Part shown: positions 1 through 7,620 of the stretch, one piece after another
Numbering within the stretch: position 1 is the first letter of the stretch
Layout: each line of letters begins with the position of its first letter
NCBI GenBank assembly: GCA_001803875.1
Contig: MHEO01000035.1
Span: 1 to 28,846 of the forward strand
Length of the DNA stretch: 28,846 nt
From: Nitrospirae bacterium RIFCSPHIGHO2_01_FULL_66_17
Lineage (GTDB): Bacteria; Nitrospirota; Nitrospiria; 2-01-FULL-66-17
Reading direction: 5' to 3'
The notes under the pieces: model-generated
What the model saw: the letters and a program-made list of their open reading frames with translations, nothing else
Told to the model about the DNA's origin: nothing
Database searches by the model: none
Made by a program: the position numbers and the translations under genes

Positions 1-2
1 GC

Positions 3-842
3 TCACTCAAGGACACTGGGAACCGACCGGTCATCGCGCGAGGGGATCCACACCACCAAACACTTCGCGCTCCCCCCCGCCTTGTGAAACTCGGACAGGT
101 CCACGGGGTGGGGCGTGAAGCCGTGCTCGCGCAGGGTCTTCTCCAGCGCGTCGCAGCCCGACTGCACGACGATGTCCCGCCCCACCACGACGGCGTTGCA
201 GGCGAAGCGCAGCGCGTCGGCGTCGTTCACGGCGATCGGCTCGGGGACGAATTCACGGATGACGCGGCGGCCGTAGTCGTCGAACGCGGGAGGATAGTAG
301 AGCGCGCGGCGGTCGTCCAGGGGACAGAAGCACGTGTCGAGGTGGTAGAAGCGCGGATCGACCAGTTCGAGGGACAGGACCTCGCAGCCGAGCATCGCGG
401 CGATCGCCTGGTGTGAGCGGATGTCGGAGCGGATGCGGTAGCCGGCGAAGAGCGTGTCGCCCAGCCACAGGGCATCGCCCTCGCCCTCGAAACACGTCTC
501 CTCGGGCAGCGTCTCGATCGAAAAACCCCGCGCGCGAAACCACGCCTCGTAGGTCGGCTGCTCCTGCTGGCGCTCGGGGTGGAGGAAGCGGCTCGCGATG
601 AACCGGCCCGGGACGACGAGGCCGGCGTTGGCCGTGAAGACGAGATCGGGCAGGCCCTTGACGGGGGTCAGCAGCTCGACGCGGACGCCCAGCGTCTCGG
701 TGAGCGTCCCGTGCAGCGCGCGCCACTGGGCACGGGCGCGTTCGGGGTCGGCGGGCCGCCGGAGGTCCATCCACGGGTTGATTTCGTACTCGATCCCGTA
801 GAAATCGGGAGGACACATCAGGAGGGACGTCTGCGGTCGCAT
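3..842 (-). CDS. ArgZ/DDAH-like guanidine-group hydrolase (probable arginine dihydrolase)
   Basis: A 279-residue member of the guanidine-modifying (amidinotransferase/DDAH/ArgZ) superfamily. Visible motifs are the N-terminal MCPPDFYGIEYEINPWM, FTANAG (about 69-74), FEGEGD (118-123), FYHLDTCF (165-172) and GGSAKC near the C-terminus. This gives a Cys-His-Glu/Asp set: C261, H167, E119/D123/D169, with R138. Asn22 and Asn72 line up with the asparagines I recall as important in cyanobacterial ArgZ (N22, N71), which hydrolyses arginine to ornithine, CO2 and two ammonia. The start is ATG at 842; an upstream extension would run through a palindromic repeat. The gene follows an ornithine cyclodeaminase homologue 66 bp away on the same strand, so arginine-to-proline catabolism is the best inference. 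Dimethylargininase activity is the main alternative. The stop TGA lies three bases from the window edge, so the gene is complete. Confidence 0.85.
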   Translation of the reverse strand: MRPQTSLLMCPPDFYGIEYEINPWMDLRRPADPERARAQWRALHGTLTETLGVRVELLTPVKGLPDLVFTANAGLVVPGRFIASRFLHPERQQEQPTYEAWFRARGFSIETLPEETCFEGEGDALWLGDTLFAGYRIRSDIRSHQAIAAMLGCEVLSLELVDPRFYHLDTCFCPLDDRRALYYPPAFDDYGRRVIREFVPEPIAVNDADALRFACNAVVVGRDIVVQSGCDALEKTLREHGFTPHPVDLSEFHKAGGSAKCLVVWIPSRDDRSVPSVLE

Positions 843-856
843 GATGGTCGATTCAT

Positions 857-912
857 GTAGGGGCGAATCTCGTATTCGCCCCCCGCAGGGCGATCGCAAG
901 GATCGCCCCTAC
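857..912. repeat. Pair of REP-like palindromic units, GTAGGGGCG ends facing out
   Basis: Two hairpin units lie back to back. The first begins GTAGGGGCGAATCTCG and folds through GCGAAT/ATTCGC. The second, read on the minus strand, begins GTAGGGGCGATCCTTG and folds through GCGATC/GATCGC. The whole block begins GTAGGGGCGA and ends TCGCCCCTAC. It fills the space between the two arginine-metabolism genes, and the minus-strand TAG of its outer end (909-911) is the stop codon of the upstream gene. A matching unit lies at 2574-2601. Confidence 0.8.
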
Positions 913-2150
913 GATACCCCGTGTGACATGGCTGGGACCAGGTGTTCCGCCAGCGCGCGCAGGAATGGTTCCACGTCGGTCACCAGCCCCATCGCCTGGA
1001 AGCTGCCGCGGTCGGCCAGCTTGGTGACGACCGCCGGGTTGATGTCCACGCAGATCAACTTCACCGACGCGGGCAGGATGTTGCCGGTCGCGATCGAGTG
1101 CAGGGTCGTCGCGATCATGATCCCCACCGTCACGCCCCGGATCTTCTCGCGCATCGCGTCCTGAGCCTTCACCGCGTCGGTGATCACGTCCGGCAGCGGC
1201 CCGTCGTCGCGGATCGAGCCCGCCAGCACGTAGTCGACGCCGTGGACGACGCACGCGTGCATGATCCCGCGCCTCAGTATCCCTTTTTCGACCGCCTGTT
1301 TGATCCCCCCGACCCGCCGGATCGTGTTGATTGCGCGGAGGTGGTGTTCGTGGCCCTCGTCCACCGGCATCCCGGCATCGAGCGACATGCCGAGCGACGT
1401 GCCGTACAAGGCCTGCTCGATGTCGTGGGCGGCGAGCGCGTTGCCCGCGAACAGGACCTGGACGTAGCCCGCGGCAATCAGGCGCTCCAGGTGTCCGCCC
1501 GCGCCGGTGTGGATCACGGCGGGGCCGGCCACCACGAGGACCTTGCCCCCCGCGGCGCGCGCGGTCTTGATGTGCGCCGCCATCTCGCGGATGACGACCG
1601 CCTTGGGCTTTTCGGAGGAGACGCTGCTCGCCATGAATTCGAACACGCTGCGCTCAGGCGAGCGGTCGATGGGCGCGACCTTCACCCCGGCGTGGCCGAC
1701 CACGATGAGGTCGCCGCGGCGGACCTTGTGCATGGGGATCGTCTCGGCCCGGCCCGTCGCGGGGTCGAACCGGATGCCGCAGTCCATCTCCGGCCGCTCC
1801 ACCGCGATCCACCGCCCCTCGCGCGACATCCACGTGTCGAAGTGCGTGGTGCAGTAAAAGCCGTCGGGGAACGCACCGTCGAGATCGGCGGGGACGAGGC
1901 GGGCGTCCTCTCCGGTCACCGGCACCGCGCCATGCTGGCCGATGCGGCTCAGGATCGCCTGCAGGCGGTCGGCGTCCGACGCCGTGACACGGATCGTGGC
2001 GCGGCTTGGGTCCTCCCGCCGGTGACCCACGGCCAGATCGACGATTTCGAACGTGCCGCCGAGGGTCATGATCTCGTCGAGGACCTTGGGCAGGATCAAC
2101 GAGTCGATGATGTGGCCGCGCAGTTCAACCGTGTCGGAGACCATCGCCAT
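909..2150 (-). CDS. Archaeal-type ornithine cyclodeaminase, LOR/SDH (TIGR00300) family
   Basis: A 413-residue protein of the LOR/SDH (TIGR00300) family, seen in the N-terminal domain around LRGHIIDSLILPKVLD (about 10-25) and the C-terminal Rossmann-like half with VLFAGNALAAHDIEQ, LAGSIRDDGPLPDV and VKLICVDINPAVVTKL. Family members include the archaeal NAD-dependent ornithine cyclodeaminase (ornithine to proline plus ammonia) and the C-terminal half of cyanobacterial AgrE/ArgZ. A stand-alone ArgZ-like gene follows directly, so this is probably the second step of arginine degradation although it is transcribed first. The start is the MAM methionine at 2150; no strong ribosome site is evident. 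The stop TAG comes from a palindromic repeat. Older databases may call it lysine-ketoglutarate reductase/saccharopine dehydrogenase, which I consider less likely. Confidence 0.85.
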   Translation of the reverse strand: MAMVSDTVELRGHIIDSLILPKVLDEIMTLGGTFEIVDLAVGHRREDPSRATIRVTASDADRLQAILSRIGQHGAVPVTGEDARLVPADLDGAFPDGFYCTTHFDTWMSREGRWIAVERPEMDCGIRFDPATGRAETIPMHKVRRGDLIVVGHAGVKVAPIDRSPERSVFEFMASSVSSEKPKAVVIREMAAHIKTARAAGGKVLVVAGPAVIHTGAGGHLERLIAAGYVQVLFAGNALAAHDIEQALYGTSLGMSLDAGMPVDEGHEHHLRAINTIRRVGGIKQAVEKGILRRGIMHACVVHGVDYVLAGSIRDDGPLPDVITDAVKAQDAMREKIRGVTVGIMIATTLHSIATGNILPASVKLICVDINPAVVTKLADRGSFQAMGLVTDVEPFLRALAEHLVPAMSHGVS

Positions 2151-2192
2151 CGTCCGCCTCGTCCGAGACGCGACCTCGCGCCTCGGCGCCGT

Positions 2193-2543
2193 TTAGCCAA
2201 TCAAATGTTCGCGGATCGCGTTCGCCAGCGCGTCGGCCGTCAGCGGTTCCGACGCCGAGAAGACCAGGCGGCCGCGCTTGTACAGGTGGGTCGTGGGGAA
2301 ACTGTCGAACTCGTAGCGCTTCTTGATCTCCCGGCACCCCGGGATGTGCATCAGCGCCCGCCCGAATTTCACCTTCGGCGAGAACACCCGGACCGTGCGT
2401 TGGATCGCGGGCTCGTACTCCTCGCAGCCGTGGCAGTGGGCGATCTTGAAAAACACGGCCGCGGCCGGCGCCCCGTGGTACTCGTCGAAATTGCCGTCGT
2501 TGACCCGCGGCAGTTCGATCGGTTCCGGATGTGGGGTATCCAT
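2193..2543 (-). CDS. Thioredoxin-fold protein with CHGC active site
   Basis: A 116-residue single-domain thioredoxin-like protein with no signal peptide. Visible are a strand AAAVFFKIA leading into C37-H-G-C40, a further cysteine in IPGCREIKKRYEF, and the cis-proline loop FDSFPTTHLYKRG followed by a final strand and helix. The canonical WCGPC is replaced by HCHGC, so redox potential and partner choice should differ from ordinary thioredoxin. It sits between a peroxiredoxin (upstream) and ornithine cyclodeaminase (42 bp downstream) and may reduce that peroxiredoxin; this is inferred from position only. I chose ATG 2543; a GTG at 2585 would add 14 residues but lies inside a palindromic repeat. 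Neither start has a good Shine-Dalgarno. Confidence 0.75.
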   Translation of the reverse strand: MDTPHPEPIELPRVNDGNFDEYHGAPAAAVFFKIAHCHGCEEYEPAIQRTVRVFSPKVKFGRALMHIPGCREIKKRYEFDSFPTTHLYKRGRLVFSASEPLTADALANAIREHLIG

Positions 2544-2573
2544 CTTGAACGTGTGGGCCCTGGCCAGAAAATC

Positions 2574-2601
2574 GTAGGGGCGCACGGCCGTGCGCCCCTA
2601 C
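2574..2601. repeat. 28-bp perfect palindrome of the GTAGGGGCG repeat family
   Basis: Each arm reads GTAGGGGCGCACGG, with no unpaired centre. It lies between the peroxiredoxin stop and the thioredoxin-like start. The outer nine bases match the repeat pair at 857-912, while the inner stem has a different but still self-complementary sequence. In RNA it would form a strong hairpin within the transcript; there is no T-run, so a classical terminator is unlikely. Confidence 0.85.
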
Positions 2602-2620
2602 CGTCTTCCACTGGTTCGAC

Positions 2621-3082
2621 CTACTTGAGCGCCTTGAGCGCGTTCAAGATCTCCTGATCGTCGCGCGCCGACAGGATCTCCTGCACCTTGACGTACTTGA
2701 CCGTCCCGTGCTTGTCCACGATCACGGTCGCGCGCTTGGTGATGAACTTGTCGTCCAGGTACATCCCGTACTTCTTCGCCACGCTGCCGCCCATGTCGGA
2801 CAACAGGCGGTGCTTGAGGCCGAGCGAGTCCGCCCACGCCTTGTGCGAGTAGACGCTGTCGATGCTGATGCCGAGCACCTCCGTGTCGGCGGACGCGAAT
2901 TTCGGGAAATCATCCGTCAGGCACCTATTCTCCTTCGTGCAGACGGGGCTCCAATCGAGGGGATAAAACGCCAGCACGACGTTCTTCTTCCCCTTAAAAT
3001 CGCCGAGTTTGACTTCCTTCTGGTCCTGATCTTTGAGCGTGAAATCGGGAGCGGTCGCTCCCACCTGTATCTCAGCCGCCAT
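2621..3082 (-). CDS. Peroxiredoxin (AhpC/TSA family, PrxQ/AhpE-like)
   Basis: A 153-residue cytoplasmic peroxiredoxin that reduces hydrogen peroxide or organic peroxides through a peroxidatic cysteine. The active site is P41-x3-S45-x2-C48, with S in the usual T/S position. A second cysteine, C54, is six residues on, close to the PrxQ/BCP resolving-cysteine spacing of five; these are the only cysteines. Other family features are APDFTLKDQD (about 11-20) and the KRATVIVDKHGTVKYV strand pair. The start is ATG 3082, preceded by AGGGAGGGG at good spacing; an in-frame extension to 3172 lacks such support. It is the first gene of the minus-strand cluster and diverges from the OmpA-like gene, sharing about 200 bp of upstream DNA. 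Confidence 0.92.
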   Translation of the reverse strand: MAAEIQVGATAPDFTLKDQDQKEVKLGDFKGKKNVVLAFYPLDWSPVCTKENRCLTDDFPKFASADTEVLGISIDSVYSHKAWADSLGLKHRLLSDMGGSVAKKYGMYLDDKFITKRATVIVDKHGTVKYVKVQEILSARDDQEILNALKALK

Positions 3083-3184
3083 GGTCCCCTCCCTTGTGTG
3101 GATGTGTGTTCCGCGCCGCGAAACACCCGATGCGGCGCATCCTCCGGTGAAACGAGGCCCTTCTTCTATCACGGGCCTTTTCGC

Positions 3185-3214
3185 CTTGTCAAGCCACGCG
3201 CCCGGCTTGACAAG
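3185..3214. promoter_or_regulatory. Inverted repeat across divergent -35 regions
   Basis: Arms CTTGTCAAGCC (3185-3195) and GGCTTGACAAG (3204-3214) are perfect 11-bp complements around an 8-bp centre. Each arm contains TTGACA, one for each strand. The plus-strand copy is the -35 of the ompA-like promoter. The minus-strand copy is followed 17 bp on by GATAGA, a weak -10 for the peroxiredoxin gene. The symmetry fits an operator for a dimeric regulator, but that is inferred. Confidence 0.45.
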
Positions 3215-3236
3215 CCGAACGGCGGTTTCCTATAGT
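3207..3236 (+). promoter_or_regulatory. Sigma70-type promoter of the OmpA-family lipoprotein gene
   Basis: TTGACA (3207-3212), an 18-bp spacer, then TATAGT (3231-3236). This is a near-consensus housekeeping promoter giving a leader of roughly 40 nt before ATG 3281. The Shine-Dalgarno AAGGAGGAGG lies at 3267-3276. Confidence 0.75.
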
Positions 3237-3280
3237 ACCGCCCAGTTTCCCCGCGCGCATCACCTCAAGGAGGAGGACGC

Positions 3281-3967
3281 ATGCACCGCACATCCCCGCC
3301 GCGCTTTCCTCGATGGGTCATCTTGACGCTGACGCTCGCGCTCGGGGCCGGCTGGTTGACCGGCTGCGAGGGCATGACCCGCACGCAGAAAGGCGCGCTC
3401 ACCGGCACGGCGGTGGGAGCCGGCATCGGCGCCCTCCTCGGCCAGAAGGGCGGCCACGCGGGGCGGGGCGCGTTGATCGGGGGCGCGGTCGGCGCCCTGT
3501 CCGGCGGCCTGATCGGCAACTACATGGACCGGCAGGCGCAGGAGCTCGAAAAGGTCGCCGACACCCAGCGGGCCGGCGACGGCATCATCGTCACGATGAG
3601 GGACAAGATTCTCTTCGACGTCGACAGCGCGACCGTCAAACCCGCCGCGATGGTGAGCCTCGACAAGATCTCGGCCGTGCTGACCAAGTATCCCAAGACC
3701 ACGATCACCGTGGCGGGCCACACCGACAACACCGGCCGGGCCGACTACAACCTCAAGCTGTCCGAGCGCCGGGCCAACGCGGTGAGGTTCGCCCTGGCGG
3801 AGCGCGGCGTCGGCGCGAGCCGCGTCACCGCGATGGGATTCGGCGCCGACAACCCCGTCGCGTCCAACACCACGCCCGAGGGACGGGCCGAGAACCGCCG
3901 GGTCGAACTCCACATCGTCCCCAACGACGAACTCAGGAAGGAAGACGCCGCGAGCCCGGGAGGGTGA
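3281..3967 (+). CDS. Glycine-zipper plus OmpA-domain outer-membrane lipoprotein
   Basis: A 228-residue YiaD-like lipoprotein. It has a signal peptide (basic start, hydrophobic 13-26) ending in lipobox LTGC with C29, so it is likely lipid-anchored in the outer membrane. Residues about 38-80 form a glycine zipper (GTAVGAGIGALLG, GGAVGALSGGLIGNYMD), which can insert in or oligomerise at membranes. Residues about 98-218 are a peptidoglycan-binding OmpA C-domain with VAGHTDNTGRADYN and the basic end GRAENRRVEL. Together these tether the outer membrane to the cell wall. ATG 3281 has a very strong ribosome site. It is transcribed singly from its own promoter, before the PP2C gene 178 bp downstream, which has a separate promoter. 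Confidence 0.92.
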   Translation: MHRTSPPRFPRWVILTLTLALGAGWLTGCEGMTRTQKGALTGTAVGAGIGALLGQKGGHAGRGALIGGAVGALSGGLIGNYMDRQAQELEKVADTQRAGDGIIVTMRDKILFDVDSATVKPAAMVSLDKISAVLTKYPKTTITVAGHTDNTGRADYNLKLSERRANAVRFALAERGVGASRVTAMGFGADNPVASNTTPEGRAENRRVELHIVPNDELRKEDAASPGG

Positions 3968-4021
3968 GGGCCCCACTCCGGTTCGCCCGGCGTCGCCCCG
4001 CCCACAGTTCGTGTCCTTTGC

Positions 4022-4050
4022 TGGACATGCCGTCCGATTTTCGCTACACT
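4022..4050 (+). promoter_or_regulatory. Probable sigma70 promoter of the PP2C gene
   Basis: TGGACA (4022-4027), 17-bp spacer, TACACT (4045-4050). Five and four of six consensus bases match. It would leave a leader of about 88 nt before ATG 4146. Confidence 0.5.
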
Positions 4051-4145
4051 GGCCCGGTTTGTTCCGCCATCTGCACGGACGGTTCGTGCTGTATTCCGCT
4101 CCCTTGGCGCGGCGCAGAATCCCTGGAGGGGGTTTCCACCACGGC

Positions 4146-4922
4146 ATGAAGATTCGATCCGCCGGCGCCACCGACGTCGGCAAAGTCAGAAGCTCGAACG
4201 AAGACTCCTTCGGGGTGTTCGACGATCTCGGACTGTACGTGGTGGCCGACGGAATGGGCGGCCACGCGGCGGGCGAGGTGGCGAGCTTGCTGGCCGTCGA
4301 GACGATCCACGAGACGTTCCGGGCGTCCCACGACGCCTCGCCGAACGGCCCCCCCGAACGCACCATCCCCGGCGGCGCGGCGCCCGTCCCCGAGCAGCGC
4401 TTGGTGTCGGCCGTCGAACAGGCCAACCGGCGGATCTTCGCGGCCGGCCAGGAGGACGAGGCGCGATCCGGCATGGGGACCACGGTCGCGGCGGTGTGGC
4501 TCGACGGCGAGACCGCCCACGTCGCCCACGTCGGCGACAGCCGCCTCTATCGCTTTCGCGACGGCGGCCTCGCGCAGATCACCACCGACCACTCGCTCGT
4601 CAACGACTACCTGGCCCGCGGCCTCATGACCCCCGAGGAGGCGATCGGCCACCCGATGAAGCACGTCCTGATCCGCGCGCTCGGCACTACCCCCTCCGTC
4701 GCCGTCGACGCCGCCGCCCTGCCGCTGGAACCTGGCGACATTCTGCTTCTCTGCTCCGACGGCCTCTCCAACGTGGTGCCGCCGTCGGAGATCGCGGCCA
4801 TCCTCGGCGCGCCAGACCTTGACATCTCCGTCCGGTGCCACGGCCTCATCGACGCCGCCAACCGGCACGGGGGGCTCGACAACATCACCGCCGTCTTGGT
4901 GCAGGCAGACACATCCTCTTAA
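4146..4922 (+). CDS. PP2C/PPM-family serine/threonine protein phosphatase
   Basis: A 258-residue soluble PPM phosphatase (Stp/PrpC type), a Mn/Mg-dependent enzyme removing phosphate from Ser/Thr. All core motifs are present: SSNEDSFGV near residue 17, VVADGMGGHAAGEVAS (about 34-49), SGMGTTVAAVW, VGDSRLYRFRDG, TTDHSLVNDYLARG, LLLCSDGLSN and GGLDNITAVLV. The catalytic metal-binding aspartates are therefore intact. I place the start at ATG 4146 because the family fold begins with KIRSAGATDVGKVR; GGAGGGGG lies 13 bp upstream, rather far. No kinase partner is in the window. The stop TAA overlaps the AGGAG of the next gene, suggesting co-transcription with the UPF0182 protein. Confidence 0.93.
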   Translation: MKIRSAGATDVGKVRSSNEDSFGVFDDLGLYVVADGMGGHAAGEVASLLAVETIHETFRASHDASPNGPPERTIPGGAAPVPEQRLVSAVEQANRRIFAAGQEDEARSGMGTTVAAVWLDGETAHVAHVGDSRLYRFRDGGLAQITTDHSLVNDYLARGLMTPEEAIGHPMKHVLIRALGTTPSVAVDAAALPLEPGDILLLCSDGLSNVVPPSEIAAILGAPDLDISVRCHGLIDAANRHGGLDNITAVLVQADTSS

Positions 4923-4933
4923 GGAGTCCATCT

Positions 4934-7600
4934 ATGTCGATGTCGCCCCGCGCCCTCATCCTCATCGTCCTGCTTCTGGCAGTCTTCGCGTTCGGGGGCA
5001 CGCTGCTCTCGCTCTACATCGACGCCCTCTGGTTTCAGGAGATTGGGTATCTATCCGTCTTCACGACGCGGCTGACCACCCAGCTCGTACTCGGCGCCCT
5101 CGTCGGCACGGTCATGTTCGCATGGCTCGGGGTCAATGTCCTCTGGGCCGCTCGGCGCCGCCTGACTCTGCTCCCGCCGCCGTGGAGCGCAATGCTGGCC
5201 AACCGGCCGATCCGTCCGCTGCTGATCGGCGCCGCGCTGATTGTCGGCGTCATGCAAGGCCTTCAAGCCGCGGCGCAGTGGCAGGAGTTCCTGCTCTTTC
5301 GCCATCCAACCGCCTTTGGACAGGCCGATCCGCTTTTCAGCCGCGACCTCGGCTTTTACGTCTTCACGCTTCCGTTTCTGTCGACCATCAAGGGGTGGCT
5401 CCTCATGGCGACCGGGTTGGCGATCGTCGCCAGCGGCCTGCTCTACGTTGCCAATCAGGAAGTGCGCCTCGACCCCGCGCGCGTGGTCGTGACCCCCGCG
5501 GCGCGCCGTCACCTCTTCGGTCTTGGCGCGCTCGCGGCGTTGGTCGTGGGGTGGGGGTACTACCTCGACCAGTATCACCTCCTCTACTCGCGCCGAGGCG
5601 TCGTGTTCGGAGCGGTCTACGCCGATATCCACGCGCGGCTTCCCGCCCTCAACGTCATGGTGATCCTGGCGGTGGGGGTGGCGCTCGTCCTCCTGTTCAG
5701 CGCCGCGCGACGCGGCTGGAAACTGCCGATCGCGGCGGCCGTCGCCTTGCCGCTGACGGGCCTCCTCGGAGGATCGGTCCTTCCCGACCTGCTCCACCGG
5801 TTTCAGGTCCTGCCGAACGAGATCGTCATGGAGCGCCCCTACATCGAGCACAACATCCGCCTGACGCGCTTCGCCTACGGCCTGGATGGCATCGAAGCCA
5901 CGGAGTTTCCCGCGTCCGACCAACTGAGCGCCCGACAGGTGGCGGCCAACACGCTCACCACCAAGAACGTCCGTCTCTGGGATCACCGCCCCCTGCTCGC
6001 GACGTACCGCCAACTCCAGCAGATCCGAACCTACTACGACTTCATCGACGTCGACAACGATCGGTACGTCATCGACGGGGAACTCCGCCAGGTGATGATC
6101 TCACCGCGCGAGCTCTCGTACAAGAACCTGCCGAGCCGGATCTGGATCAACGAACACCTCACGTACACCCACGGCCACGGGGTGACGCTGGGACCGGTCA
6201 ACCGAGTGACTCAAGAAGGCCTGCCGGAATTCTTTATCAAGAACATTCCCCCGGTGTCCTCGACGTCGATCACCGTCACGCGGCCGGAAATCTATTACGG
6301 CGAGTTGCCGAACGATTACGTCTTCGTGAACACCAAAGCGTTGGAGTTTGACTACCCCTCCGGCGATAAGAACGTCTATGCGACGTACAGCGGCGACGGC
6401 GGCATCCCGGTGGGATCGTTCCTGCGCAAGGCGGCGTTCGCCGCGTCGTTCCGCACGATGAAAATCCTGCTCTCGAACGACCTGACGTCCAAGAGCCGGA
6501 TCATGATCAACCGGAATATTCAGGACCGTGTCTCGAAGCTTGCGCCGTTTCTCCGCTACGACCAGGACCCCTACCTCGTCATCACGAACGAGGGCCGGCT
6601 CGTGTGGATCCTCGATGGCTACACCACGACGGCACGATTGCCGTACGCGCTCCCGGTACGAGGGGTGGGAAACTACATCCGCAACTCGGTCAAGGTGACG
6701 ATCGACGCCTACGACGGTCGGATGCGTGTGTACATCAGCGGCCCTGACGATCCCGTCATCCGCTCCTACGCCGCCGTATTCCCGGGCCTCTTCCAGCCCC
6801 TGGACCAGATGCCCGCCGACCTCCGCAAGCACCTGCGCTATCCCCAGGACCTGTTCACGATCCAGTCCCACGTCTTCGCCACGTATCACATGCAGGATCC
6901 GCAGATCTTTTACAACAAGGAAGACCTGTGGAACATCCCGCAAAAAGGCGAGCGGGACATGGACCCTTATTACACGATCATGAAACTCCCCGGTGAGGCC
7001 CGGGAGGAGTTCGTTCTGATGATCCCGTACACGCCGGCCAAGCGGGACAACATGGCGGCCTGGCTCGCGGTCCGGAACGACGCCCCGCACTACGGAAAAC
7101 TGATCGTGTACCTCTTGCCCAAACAGAAACTGGTCTACGGCCCGCGCCAGATCGAGGCGCGGATCGACCAGGACTCGGCGATCTCGCAGCAACTCACGCT
7201 CTGGACGCAACGCGGCTCGCAGGCGATCCGCGGCAGCCTCCTGGTCGTTCCGATCGAGGATGCCCTGCTCTACGTCGAACCGCTCTACCTCGCGGCGACG
7301 GAATCCGGGGCGCTGCCCGAGTTGCGGCGCGTCATCGTCGCCTTCGGCAACCAGATGGTGATGGAGCCCGACCTGGAGACCGCGTTGGCCCGACTCTTCG
7401 GCAGCCGGCCGCCGGAGGTTCGTCCCGCCGCGGCAGCCGCTTCACTGACCGGCGATCGCACGGCGGCCGGCCTCCGCCGCTCGGCGCTCGAGCACTACCG
7501 CAACGCGCAGCGCCTCGTCCGCGAGGGCGACTGGCAGGGCTACGGCGCGGAGCTGCGGCGACTCGAACAACTCCTCGAGGAGCTTGCCAAGACGCCCTAG
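4934..7600 (+). CDS. UPF0182 family large membrane protein
   Basis: An 888-residue protein of the UPF0182/COG1615 family, whose function is unknown. About seven transmembrane segments occupy the first 300 residues: LILIVLLLAVFAFGG, LVLGALVGTVMFAWLG, LLIGAALIVGVM, a segment ending in SGLLYV, LFGLGALAALVVGWGYY, LNVMVILAVGVALVLL and AAAVALPLTGLLGG. A long soluble region follows that carries family signatures such as RPYIEHNIRLTRFAYGL and WINEHLTYTHGHG. The C-terminus is alanine-rich with a short helical tail. ATG 4934 has AGGAG seven bases upstream, overlapping the phosphatase stop. The pairing with a PP2C gene suggests, without proof, that the two are co-regulated. Confidence 0.92.
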   Translation: MSMSPRALILIVLLLAVFAFGGTLLSLYIDALWFQEIGYLSVFTTRLTTQLVLGALVGTVMFAWLGVNVLWAARRRLTLLPPPWSAMLANRPIRPLLIGAALIVGVMQGLQAAAQWQEFLLFRHPTAFGQADPLFSRDLGFYVFTLPFLSTIKGWLLMATGLAIVASGLLYVANQEVRLDPARVVVTPAARRHLFGLGALAALVVGWGYYLDQYHLLYSRRGVVFGAVYADIHARLPALNVMVILAVGVALVLLFSAARRGWKLPIAAAVALPLTGLLGGSVLPDLLHRFQVLPNEIVMERPYIEHNIRLTRFAYGLDGIEATEFPASDQLSARQVAANTLTTKNVRLWDHRPLLATYRQLQQIRTYYDFIDVDNDRYVIDGELRQVMISPRELSYKNLPSRIWINEHLTYTHGHGVTLGPVNRVTQEGLPEFFIKNIPPVSSTSITVTRPEIYYGELPNDYVFVNTKALEFDYPSGDKNVYATYSGDGGIPVGSFLRKAAFAASFRTMKILLSNDLTSKSRIMINRNIQDRVSKLAPFLRYDQDPYLVITNEGRLVWILDGYTTTARLPYALPVRGVGNYIRNSVKVTIDAYDGRMRVYISGPDDPVIRSYAAVFPGLFQPLDQMPADLRKHLRYPQDLFTIQSHVFATYHMQDPQIFYNKEDLWNIPQKGERDMDPYYTIMKLPGEAREEFVLMIPYTPAKRDNMAAWLAVRNDAPHYGKLIVYLLPKQKLVYGPRQIEARIDQDSAISQQLTLWTQRGSQAIRGSLLVVPIEDALLYVEPLYLAATESGALPELRRVIVAFGNQMVMEPDLETALARLFGSRPPEVRPAAAAASLTGDRTAAGLRRSALEHYRNAQRLVREGDWQGYGAELRRLEQLLEELAKTP

Positions 7601-7620
7601 CGCCGCTATTCTTCTCGCCC

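Noticed and set aside
942..2657. Long open frame on the plus strand opposite the cyclodeaminase and thioredoxin-like genes
   Set aside because: Its product is Arg/His/Asp-rich with no family motifs; it is an antisense shadow caused by high GC.
3155..3181. AGGCCC/GGGCCT hairpin followed by TTTT on the plus strand, terminator-like
   Set aside because: No plus-strand gene lies upstream to be terminated, and on the minus strand it lacks a T-run; probably incidental or a leader hairpin.
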